From: Candidatus Brevefilum sp. | Lineage (GTDB): Bacteria > Chloroflexota > Anaerolineae > Anaerolineales > Anaerolineaceae | Reading direction: 5' to 3' | NCBI GenBank assembly: GCA_029210815.1 | Contig: JARGGB010000009.1 | Coordinates: 1-61,550, forward strand | Length of the DNA stretch: 61,550 bases | In this document: one piece after another, positions 29,230-38,400 of the stretch | Position numbering within the stretch: position 1 is the stretch's first letter | Layout: every line of letters begins with the position of its first letter | Made by a program: the position numbers and the translations under genes | The notes under the pieces: model-generated | Database searches by the model: none | Seen by the model: the letters and a program-made list of their open reading frames with translations, nothing else | Told to the model about the DNA's origin: nothing

Positions 29230-30951
29230 ATGGCATCATGGAAAAACTTTATGAAGTTTGAAAACAAACCCATTTTTCATAAACTGCTATTATCAGGCGC
29301 TTATATAACTGCCATCGCGCTCAGGTTGGTCCGATTGGGGGCACTTCCTTTAACCGATATGGAAGCAAGTATTGCCTTGCAAGCGCTGGCTGTCGGGCAA
29401 AAAACGGATACGATTTTTAGCGGACACATGACCTACGTCGGTTTGACTGGACTTGATTTTTTCCTGTTCCATGCAGGCAATTTTTTAGCAAGGTTTTGGC
29501 CGGCGCTGATTGGTGCGCTGATCGTTTTTATCCCTTTTCTTTTTCGAAATTACATTGGCACTTTGCCTGCAAGCATCCTGTCTTTCATCCTTGCTTTATC
29601 GCCTGAGATGGTTGGGCTTTCTCGTTTGATCGGCTCACCGATGATTGCCTTTGTGCTGCTGCTTTTGGCACTGGGATTGATCAATCAAAAGAAACCAATA
29701 CTTTCTGGTGTATCGTTTGCTCTGGCTTTAATGGGGGGTTCGGGATTTTGGACAGGCATTGTTTTGATCGGGCTCAGTTTATTAACTGCCAAACTGGTTC
29801 TGCAAATACCTTTTGAGGGATTTTTTGGCGAATTCTTCAAATACAAAGAAGATCGAGTAAAGTTCCTGATTGCCTTTGGATTGACGCTGTTGCTGGTTGC
29901 CATGGGGTTTTCATTGGCACCCGAGGGATTAAGCGGGGTGTTTTCAGGTGCTGTTGATTTTGTGCGTGGATTTGGAATGCCTTACACCAAACCCTTTGTC
30001 TTGAAACCCCTTGCGCTTGCGGCATACAGCCTGCCTGCGGTGATCTTTGGGCTTTGGGGCGGCATACGGGGCTTCGTCAAGCGCAGTAAACTTGATATAT
30101 TCCTGTTGATCACAGCGCTGGCCAGCTTTATTTATCTGCTCCTTTACCCCAACGCAAGCCCTGCGGATATCATTTGGGTAACTTTACCGCTCTGGACTTT
30201 GTCTGCCAGGGTGATTGCTGCTGTTTGGCGCTGGCCTGAGGAGAATAAATTTGTGATGGTCATCACTTCTGTGATGGTTGTGGTTGTGTTTGCATTCACC
30301 CTTTTGGCCATGCGGTCACTGGTGAGTCCAAGCATCAACACGGAGGCGCGCTTGACGACATTCATCGCACTTGCCGGTGGGCTGGTCTTAATGATTGCCC
30401 TGGTCTTGCTTGTGACTTATGGATGGTCAGAGGATGTGGCGTTACCCGGATTATTGATGGGGCTTTCTGCCGTGGTTCTTCTGGGGATGCTTTCACTTAC
30501 GGTCAGAACGACCAGCATCAGCCTGGAAACAACCCATGAATTATGGCACCCTAGAGAATCCAGTTTATCAACACAGTGGTTAAAGGTTTCTCTTGATCGC
30601 GTTTTGGAATGGAATAAAAGAACGACAATGCCCGTTGAAATCGCTGTGGCTGACTTCGATACGCCTGGGATGCGCTGGGTCTTGCGGGATTACGAGAATG
30701 TGGCTTTTGTGCCTTATGTGCCGCCCTCGTCGCAGCCAGGCATTTTGATCTCAGACACACTGACCCAACCTGAAATTTCTAACTCATATCGCGGACAGGA
30801 CCTGATCTGGTCACAGACCCCAGATTGGCAGGGGATGACGCCTTTTCAGTATCTTAGCTGGTTTATGACCCGGGAAGTCCCAGAAACAGCCAAGGAAATT
30901 ATCTTCTGGGTAAGAACAGATTTAATGCCTGACGAACAATTTTCACAATAA
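29230..30951 (+). CDS. Polytopic membrane protein, GT39/Agl23-like
   Basis: A 573-aa protein with about 12 helices and a periplasmic/extracellular soluble tail. The first loop reads LRLVRLGALPLTDMEASIALQALAVG, a D-x-E motif in the place where GT-C enzymes bind the polyprenyl-phosphate sugar. It is similar in style to the 'flippase activity-associated' family that accompanies YYY proteins. It stands 202 bases after the YYY gene, in the same direction, and probably belongs to the same system. Which glycan it serves is unknown. Confidence 0.7.
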   Translation: MASWKNFMKFENKPIFHKLLLSGAYITAIALRLVRLGALPLTDMEASIALQALAVGQKTDTIFSGHMTYVGLTGLDFFLFHAGNFLARFWPALIGALIVFIPFLFRNYIGTLPASILSFILALSPEMVGLSRLIGSPMIAFVLLLLALGLINQKKPILSGVSFALALMGGSGFWTGIVLIGLSLLTAKLVLQIPFEGFFGEFFKYKEDRVKFLIAFGLTLLLVAMGFSLAPEGLSGVFSGAVDFVRGFGMPYTKPFVLKPLALAAYSLPAVIFGLWGGIRGFVKRSKLDIFLLITALASFIYLLLYPNASPADIIWVTLPLWTLSARVIAAVWRWPEENKFVMVITSVMVVVVFAFTLLAMRSLVSPSINTEARLTTFIALAGGLVLMIALVLLVTYGWSEDVALPGLLMGLSAVVLLGMLSLTVRTTSISLETTHELWHPRESSLSTQWLKVSLDRVLEWNKRTTMPVEIAVADFDTPGMRWVLRDYENVAFVPYVPPSSQPGILISDTLTQPEISNSYRGQDLIWSQTPDWQGMTPFQYLSWFMTREVPETAKEIIFWVRTDLMPDEQFSQ

Positions 30952-30982
30952 TCATTAAATTCAAGATTGGAATTATTTACGA

Positions 30983-31663
30983 ATGGGATTACCAAAAACA
31001 ATTGCAATTGACGGCACAGCGGGATCGGGGAAATCAACCCTGGGATCTTTACTGGCAGACGCCCTTGGCTATTTATATCTGGATACAGGTGTGATGTACC
31101 GAGCAGTCACCCTGGCAGTGATCAAGGCGGGATTAAGTCTCGATGAAGAATCTGCCATCAGTGAGCTTGCACGGAAAGTTCGCATCGATGTTCGACCGCC
31201 CTCGATCGATGATGGTCGCGATGTAGATGTGCTGCTTGATGAAGAAGATGTCACCTGGGAAATTCGCCAGGATGCGGTAAATGCCTGGGTCTCACCCGTT
31301 TCTACACAACGTGCGGTCCGGGATGCTATGACTGAGCAGCAGCGCCGGATTGCCCAGAAGAACAATGTCGTAATGGTTGGCAGGGACATCGGTACCGTCG
31401 TAATTCCGGATGCAGACTTAAAAATTTACCTTGATGCATCTGTAGAGGTCAGAGCACATCGACGATACCAGGAAATGCTCGAAAGGGGGGAGGCGCCTGA
31501 TTTCAACGCGGTGTTAGCGTCCTTGAAAAACCGTGACAAGATTGATTCAAATCGTGAAATTGCACCCTTAAAACCTGCTGAGGATGCTCATATCATCGAT
31601 TCAGATAATTTGAATATTTGCCAGGTCTTCAAAACAGCAATGGCGATGATTTATCGTGTGTGA
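30983..31663 (+). CDS. cmk: Cytidylate kinase
   Basis: Phosphorylates CMP/dCMP with ATP in pyrimidine nucleotide supply. The P-loop IAIDGTAGSGKSTLGSLLA is at the N-terminus, followed by YLDTGVMYRAVTLA, VMVGRDIGTVVIPDADLKIYL and RYQEMLERGE, all family markers. Length 226 aa is normal. No clear Shine-Dalgarno is present before ATG 30983. Its end overlaps the GTG start of the truncated C69 peptidase by 8 bases. Confidence 0.96.
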   Translation: MGLPKTIAIDGTAGSGKSTLGSLLADALGYLYLDTGVMYRAVTLAVIKAGLSLDEESAISELARKVRIDVRPPSIDDGRDVDVLLDEEDVTWEIRQDAVNAWVSPVSTQRAVRDAMTEQQRRIAQKNNVVMVGRDIGTVVIPDADLKIYLDASVEVRAHRRYQEMLERGEAPDFNAVLASLKNRDKIDSNREIAPLKPAEDAHIIDSDNLNICQVFKTAMAMIYRV

Positions 31664-31937
31664 TACCTTTGTAGCCCTGGGGAATGCAACGGCTGACGGA
31701 TCCGTGATCTTTGGCAAAAACAGTGATCGTGATCCGAATGAAGCACATGAATTGCTTTCGATCCCACATGCCCGTCATCAAGATGGCGAAAAAGTATCCT
31801 GTACCTATATTAAGATTACCCAGGTAAAAGAAACCAATGCGGTTTTTCTTTCAAAACCATTTTGGATCTTGGGCGCTGAAATGGGTGAAAATGAACATGG
31901 ACAAAAAACATTTTTCTGTCAAGTAGATTTTTTGTAA
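31656..31937 (+). pseudogene. C69-family dipeptidase, N-terminal remnant
   Basis: The 93-aa product begins MCDTFVALGNATADGSVIFG-KNSDR, the N-terminal nucleophile signature of U34/C69 peptidases (Cys2 exposed after Met removal). It matches the family up to FWILGAEMGENEHG and then ends in unrelated residues at a stop. Family members are about 400-560 aa and need the rest of the Ntn fold, so this is a truncated, probably non-functional gene. The break near 31900 is followed directly by the histidine kinase promoter region, suggesting a deletion. Confidence 0.8.
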
Positions 31938-31999
31938 GTAAATCGCATTAAAAGACCCTGTTTTATCTGAATTTATGTGTCGCTGAGTCTGGATGATGC

Positions 32000-32005
32000 T
32001 ATAAT
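32000..32005 (+). promoter_or_regulatory. -10 element of the histidine kinase gene
   Basis: A perfect TATAAT stands 26 bases before the kinase ATG. No convincing -35 element or Shine-Dalgarno is visible nearby. Confidence 0.4.
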
Positions 32006-32031
32006 AAATTAACCTATATAAATCAAAAAAA

Positions 32032-35000
32032 ATGTCAGATATCTTTGCGCCACTCATGCCGGAATATACGATTGACCTCCCAAAGGACCCCATTGCCTTA
32101 GCTGCGTGGGTGATCTTGTTTGGTATAATTGTGTTTTTCATTATTCGCTTGAGGGAAAAGGGGACAAAAATAAGGCGGGAGTCTTTAATCTGGATGGCGA
32201 TTTTGAGCGTCCTGGTTCTGGCATTCACGCCATTTATTGGCATCCTGCTGGAAATTGATGGGGGAGATATCTTCAACCCGGGGAAAACTTTTCATGTCAT
32301 GTTTTTTGCTGCCGTTCCCTGGCTTGCTGCTGGCGGCATTATCGGTTTCATTCCAGCGAGTTTACTTGCGGGTGTTTCAGGGCTGTTATATGCCTATTTA
32401 GAAACACACCACATTTTTACACCCCTAATCTTCATCAGTTTTGCACTCATTTATACCTGGGGTGTTCGGCAGAATTATCGAACTGCTTTTTTCCGTTATT
32501 TGCGAATTCCAGTTTTCTCTGCATTATTAGCCTTAATTATTACAGCGCCGCTGATCTTCATGTCCCAGATTCTTATAAATTCTGGTGAATATCCCCTCAG
32601 GATTGCGATTGTTTTGGCGAGGATGCCGGCGATTTTGATATCCTATGGCGGCATGCTGTTTTCTGGCAGCCTAATTTGTGTTATCTTGCGAGCCCTTTTA
32701 CCAAACCAATGGGTAAGCCCAGCGACGTTAATGCCGTCACCGAGCGAAAAAAGCTTGAAAAGGCGATTTCTGCTGGTTACGATTCCTATCATGTTGGGCA
32801 TTTTGATCCTCTTTGTTGGGGCAGTATGGCATGTGAATGTCAATTCATCACGAAGTGAAATGGTCAACAAATTGGTTAACGCCTCTCAAGTAAGCGCTGA
32901 TTCATGGACCACCTTCATTGATACAGGTTTTCTTGCCCTTGATGAAATAGGCGATGCCGTCCAATCACCTGGTGGGGCAAGTACTGATTTACAGCAGCTG
33001 CTTTCTAAGAAAATTGAAGAGGCGTCTTTCTTCGATCGCCTCTTTATTCTTTCACCTGATGGAGAAATTATCTCAGCCTATCCCGGGTCAGGGGATGTTG
33101 CACCTGTAGAGATACCTGATGCAGTGTTTGCTGACAGCGATATTCTCGCGAAAGTGGTTGCCCGTTCCGGAAGACCTAATGCAGAGCTAAGCTTTTTCGA
33201 GTTCCTTCCCCAATCTTCTGACGGGATAGGGCGAGTATTGTTAGGGCAAACAAATATTGAGCAGAACCCTTATGCCGGTGGATTTTTAACAGCATTTGCT
33301 TCATTTGAGAGATTTGAAGCCAATGGACAGATCCTGACACGTTCAGGAGAAATCCTGTTTGAACTGGACCCTGACTCTCCTTATGGAGATTTACCTGGAG
33401 AATCCTTTAAAACGCCGACTTATTATGAGACAGGATCTCCGGATGGCCAGCCATTGATCAAGTATTACACGCCGATTGAAGGGACGACTTGGGCTGTATT
33501 CACGCAAATTCCTGCATCCGTCCTTTATCAGGCTGCCTGGCAGCAATCTTTACCGGTTTTATTGATTGGAATCGGTATTTTGCTTGTTCTTCTTTTTGCT
33601 GCGTTAATTACATGGACACCCGTTCTCAAGGACATTCGCTTAATTTCTGATGAAATGGAAAAGCTTACAGATGGTCGTTTTGAAATCCTGATTACTGAGC
33701 CAAAATCAAAGGGTGAAATTTCTCAATTATTTGAACGTTTTTACCTGATGACCGGAACGCTTGGCAATCGATTGAAAAAACATGAGGATTTATTGACGCT
33801 GAATGAGAAGATGTCTGTCCAGAATAATCTTCACGATTCACTCCAAGCCATTATGCAATCTGCCCTCAGCCGAGGGATATCTTCTGTTCGCCTGCTTATC
33901 AATGATGGGTTGATGGAAGAAAAAGGGAAATTCTCTGCCGGTTTTCAAACGGATGCCTACAGCCACCTTGACAAAGAAGTCGCTGCAATTGTGCGTTCAC
34001 AGGGCGAACTGGTTTTGCTGGATTCTCAAATTGGCAAGCGATTAACATTCAATAAAAGTCTATCTTATCCTTCAGCAATAATTGGGCTGCCAATGACATG
34101 GCAGGGAGACGATCAAGGTGTATTTTGGGTGGCATATCACAAGAAGAAGTCCTTTACTGCTGAGGATATTGACTTCTTCCATTCATTATCCAGCAAGGCA
34201 GCAGCAATCATTGCGAAGGGAATCTCCTTCTATAACGCTGTCACGCTGAAGACTCACTTAGAAGCGATATTGGACAATCTCATGGATGGTATTCTCCTAT
34301 TGAATGGAGAAAACGAGGTTGTTTACCACAATCACGCTGCTCGGTTGATGCTTGGGTTGGAACACATTACACTGCTTAATGCACCCGTCACATCCTTGAT
34401 AAGTGACAGGCTCTTATCTGATGCTATATTAGGAAGTGAAAACAGGGGTAATGAAGCTCGAGAGTTCAGATTGGCAGATAACACCGTCTGTCAGCTGGAA
34501 ATTTCACCGGTTGATCTTGCGCGTCAGCAGCAGGGTAAGGTGGTGATATTAAAAGATATTCGCAGCGCGAAAAAGCGAGAGATGCTCGGGTCGGAATTTG
34601 TGACAACAGCCTCTCATGAGCTGCGTTCACCGCTAACACTGATCCATGGGTATGCAAAATTATTGCGGCTGACAGGGAATTTGAATGAGCAGCAAGATGC
34701 TTACATCAACAATATTATCAATGGGGTAGAAGAGCTGAAAACACTGGTTATCAACCTTCTTGATATTGGGCGTTTGGAATCAGGGAAAACACTGGAAATA
34801 ACGCGGATTTCGGCGCAGGGCATGGCAAAAAACGTCGTCGAGAGCATGCAGCCTTTTGCCAGGCAAAAGAATATTCACCTGGAACACGTATTACCAGATT
34901 TGCCGATTGAACTTGAGGGTGATGAGGCATTTCTTGCCCAGGCATTAAAAAACCTTTTGGAAAATGCAATTAAATTCACAAAAATGGGCGGTGACGTGTC

Positions 35001-35277
35001 TTTATCTGTTAGAAAAAAGGAAGAAACAGTGGTGTTTGCTGTCAAAGATACCGGTATCGGGATAGCTCCCCTGGACCAGCGTTATCTTTTTGAGAAATTC
35101 AAACGCCCCAGCGTAAATTTAGGGCAAGAATCAAAAGGTAGTGGGTTGGGATTGGCAATTGTCAAGTCCATTGCTGAAAGACATGGGGGGAAGGTTTGGT
35201 TTGAGAGCCAACTTGCACGAGGAAGTATCTTTTACCTGGAAATTCCGATCAAGTATGACAGCGGGGCTGATTTATAG
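32032..35277 (+). CDS. Multidomain membrane sensor histidine kinase
   Basis: A 1,081-aa orphan kinase. Order of parts: an N-terminal bundle of about six helices (residues 20-225), another helix (about 247-265), an extracytoplasmic sensor region of about 235 residues (dCache-like by size and placement), a helix (505-525), HAMP (about 527-580), a GAF-like domain (about 590-735), a PAS domain (about 740-835, AILDNLMDGILLLNGENEVV), HisKA with phospho-accepting His862 in TASHELRSPLTLIHGY, and a HATPase with NLLENAIKFT, DTGIGIAP and GSGLGLAIVKSIAERHGG. No response regulator lies in the window. The signal is unknown. Confidence 0.92.
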   Translation: MSDIFAPLMPEYTIDLPKDPIALAAWVILFGIIVFFIIRLREKGTKIRRESLIWMAILSVLVLAFTPFIGILLEIDGGDIFNPGKTFHVMFFAAVPWLAAGGIIGFIPASLLAGVSGLLYAYLETHHIFTPLIFISFALIYTWGVRQNYRTAFFRYLRIPVFSALLALIITAPLIFMSQILINSGEYPLRIAIVLARMPAILISYGGMLFSGSLICVILRALLPNQWVSPATLMPSPSEKSLKRRFLLVTIPIMLGILILFVGAVWHVNVNSSRSEMVNKLVNASQVSADSWTTFIDTGFLALDEIGDAVQSPGGASTDLQQLLSKKIEEASFFDRLFILSPDGEIISAYPGSGDVAPVEIPDAVFADSDILAKVVARSGRPNAELSFFEFLPQSSDGIGRVLLGQTNIEQNPYAGGFLTAFASFERFEANGQILTRSGEILFELDPDSPYGDLPGESFKTPTYYETGSPDGQPLIKYYTPIEGTTWAVFTQIPASVLYQAAWQQSLPVLLIGIGILLVLLFAALITWTPVLKDIRLISDEMEKLTDGRFEILITEPKSKGEISQLFERFYLMTGTLGNRLKKHEDLLTLNEKMSVQNNLHDSLQAIMQSALSRGISSVRLLINDGLMEEKGKFSAGFQTDAYSHLDKEVAAIVRSQGELVLLDSQIGKRLTFNKSLSYPSAIIGLPMTWQGDDQGVFWVAYHKKKSFTAEDIDFFHSLSSKAAAIIAKGISFYNAVTLKTHLEAILDNLMDGILLLNGENEVVYHNHAARLMLGLEHITLLNAPVTSLISDRLLSDAILGSENRGNEAREFRLADNTVCQLEISPVDLARQQQGKVVILKDIRSAKKREMLGSEFVTTASHELRSPLTLIHGYAKLLRLTGNLNEQQDAYINNIINGVEELKTLVINLLDIGRLESGKTLEITRISAQGMAKNVVESMQPFARQKNIHLEHVLPDLPIELEGDEAFLAQALKNLLENAIKFTKMGGDVSLSVRKKEETVVFAVKDTGIGIAPLDQRYLFEKFKRPSVNLGQESKGSGLGLAIVKSIAERHGGKVWFESQLARGSIFYLEIPIKYDSGADL

Positions 35278-35319
35278 ACTTTCGTATTCGATTGTGGTAG
35301 AATTCTCACCTTGAGTTAT

Positions 35320-35349
35320 TTGACAAAATATATATAAATTTGTTATAAT
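35320..35349 (+). promoter_or_regulatory. Strong sigma-70-type promoter of rpoC
   Basis: TTGACA (35320-35325) and TATAAT (35344-35349) both match the consensus perfectly, with 18 bases between. It gives a leader of about 125 bases before rpoC. Confidence 0.85.
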
Positions 35350-35396
35350 TACGGTTTGCATGCAAATGAAATTTACTACAAAAGACATCGAAAATA

Positions 35397-35429
35397 CCTG
35401 AGAAGCTGTTGCTCTCTCAAGGTTTTTCT
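35397..35429 (+). terminator. Attenuator-like hairpin in the rpoC leader
   Basis: CCT-GAGA (35397-35403) pairs with TCTC-A-AGG (35415-35422, one bulged A), followed by TTTTTCT. It lies 50 bases before the rpoC start and inside its mRNA leader, so it could act as a transcription attenuator. Confidence 0.5.
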
Positions 35430-35479
35430 CGCGTTAACGTAAAAAGCATTAATTTTTTCCATAAAACAGGAGGCTCCTA

Positions 35480-38400
35480 GTGGAAACAAAGGGTTTAAAA
35501 GCACTGCGGATTGGTCTTGCATCTCCTGAGGTTATTCGCAGCTGGTCTTATGGCGAAGTCACAAAGCCTGAGACGATCAACTATCGACGATTACGTCCTG
35601 AGAAAGATGGACTATTTTGTGAGGCAATTTTTGGCCCCACTCGTGATTACCAGTGTTACTGCGGCAAGTATAAAAACCCCCGTTACAAGGGGATTGTTTG
35701 TGACAAGTGTGGCGTTGAAGTAACCCGTTCATCGGTACGCCGTGAACGCATGGGGCATATTTCACTGGCTGCACCCGTCGCCCACATCTGGTACACCCGT
35801 CGAATCCCCTCATTTTTAGGTCTGATGTTGAATATTTCCCGACGGAATCTTGATCGGGTTTTATATTTTGCGCAGTATATTGTCACTTATGTGGATGAGG
35901 ATGCCCGGCAAAAAGCATTGAAACGTCTTGAAGATGAAATCAGCTTATCTGAGAGAGAATTGGGTGAGAAAGTTAATGCCCAGATCGCTGAAGTCAAAAA
36001 GAACCGTGACCGGCAATTAAAGGAACTTGATTCCCAGCGCGATTCTTTGAAGGAAAACTACGACGAACAGATAGGCAGTCGGATTGACCCCGTCATCAAA
36101 GAAGGGCAACGTTTGGAGAGCGAGATTCAAACCCGTATGGGCAAGAAGATTCGCAAACCGATTGAATTCAATGCCCTTGATAAAGAAATGATGATTGTTA
36201 AGGCTGGGCTTGAAGTAAGCTCTTCACACTTGAGTGAAGTTCAAACAATCGTTAAAGAAATGATTGAAGATCTTGAATCAGATCTCAAGGATCAGCGAGA
36301 TCGTGAGCTTGAACACTTAAAAATTCAGCGGGAAGAGATCAAAGCAGAAGCTGAATTGAAGATGGAAGAGCTTCGCAATACCCTTGAAGACCAGGCAGAA
36401 GAGACACAAACCGAGTCCGCTCGATTGCGAGACGAACTTTATGAATTAGAACCATTCACTTTCCTCAGCGAAGCACGCTATCGTGAGTTGAAATCACGTT
36501 GGGGGCAGGTTTTCCGTGCCGACATGGGTGCTGAAGCATTTTATGATATCCTTAAACGAATTGATTTAGATGCAATGTCTGAGGAGTTGTGGGAGGAGAT
36601 CCGAACAACACGAAGTAAACAAAAACGCAAAAAAGCGACACGTCGTTTGAGCATCGTTGAAGCGTTTCGTAATTCACGGAACAAGCCTGAATGGATTATC
36701 CTGACCGAACTACCGGTCATTCCACCGGACTTGCGCCCAATGGTTCAGCTTGACGGCGGCCGTTTTGCGACCTCGGACTTAAATGACCTCTACCGCAGAG
36801 TCATCAACCGTAATAACCGGCTGAAGCGACTGCTTGAGTTGGGTGCACCGGATGTGATTGTGCGCAACGAGAAACGCATGCTGCAAGAATCTGTGGATTC
36901 TTTGATTGATAATTCCCAGCGCGGCAAAGCCCTTTCACGACGAGGACGCCGTGAATTACGCTCCCTGAGTGACATGCTTAAGGGTAAGAAAGGACGCTTC
37001 CGTCGCAACCTGTTAGGGAAGCGTGTGGATTATTCTGGCCGGTCCGTAATCGTTGTTGGCCCTCATTTGCGATTGGATCAATGCGGCTTACCTAAGTCTA
37101 TGGCTTTGGAGTTGTATCGACCCTTTGTAATTTCACGATTGGTAGCACAGGAATATGCTGCAAATATCAAAGGTGCTCGTCGATTAATTGAACGTAATCG
37201 CCCCGAGGTTTGGGAGGCTCTTGAAGATGTTATCAAAGACCGCCCGGTTCTCTTAAACCGTGCGCCTACACTGCATCGATTGGGTATCCAGGCCTTTGAG
37301 CCAATTCTGATTGAAGGCAGTGCGATTCAACTGCATCCATTGGTCACAACCGCGTTCAATGCGGATTTTGATGGTGACCAGATGGCTGTTCACGTCCCTC
37401 TTTCTCAGAAAGCGGTTACCGAAGCGCGTGAATTGATGCTGGCGACAAAGAACTTACTGAAACCTGCCAGCGGCGAACCCATCATCAGCCCTTCAAAGGA
37501 TATGGTTCTGGGTGTCTATTACCTGACAATGGAAATAGACCAGGAACAAAAGGGCGACGGGCGTATATTCTCTGACATTGATGAAGTTGTGATGGCTTAT
37601 GACCTTGGGCAGGTCAATATCCATGCCCATATTAAAATCCAGGCAAAGACCTGGTATGACGAAAATAATAAACGAACGGCTGAGCCAAAAGTCCGTGTCA
37701 TCGATACGACGGTTGGCCGTGCTATTTTCAATAATGCTCTGACAGAACGAATGCAGTTCTATAACGGCGAGCTGGACAAGGGTGGGGTTAAAGACCTGAT
37801 TGCGGATGTGTATGAAGTCACAGGCCAGGAAGAAACCTGTTTGATAGCAGACCGCATCAAAGAAATTGGGTTTAAATATGCGACCCGTTCAGGTGCAACA
37901 ATTGCGGTTGCGGATATTACAGTGCCGCCAGAGAAACCAGTGATTATTCAAGAAGCCCTTGATTCTGTCGATGTCATCAACCGTGATTTCCGCCGAGGTT
38001 TGTTGACCGAGCAAGAGCGGGATGAAAAAGTGATTGAAATCTGGCAGAGCACGACAGATGAGGTAGCAACGGCTGTGAAAGTCTCGCTTGATCCGACGGG
38101 CGACCTGGCAACGATGGCAAAATCAGGTGCGAGCAAGGGTGGATTTAACTCTATTGCACAGCTTGCAGGTATGCGTGGTTTGATGGCAGATCCGGCTGGG
38201 CGTATTATCCCCATGCCGATCCGCTCCAATTTCCGTGAAGGCCTGACAGCACTCGAGTACTTCATTTCAACCCATGGTGCACGCAAGGGTTTGGCTGATA
38301 CCGCGTTGAGAACGGCTGATGCTGGTTATTTGACCAGGCGACTGGTGGATGTTGCCCAGGATATTATTGTGAATGAAGAAGACTGCGGAACGAATGACGG

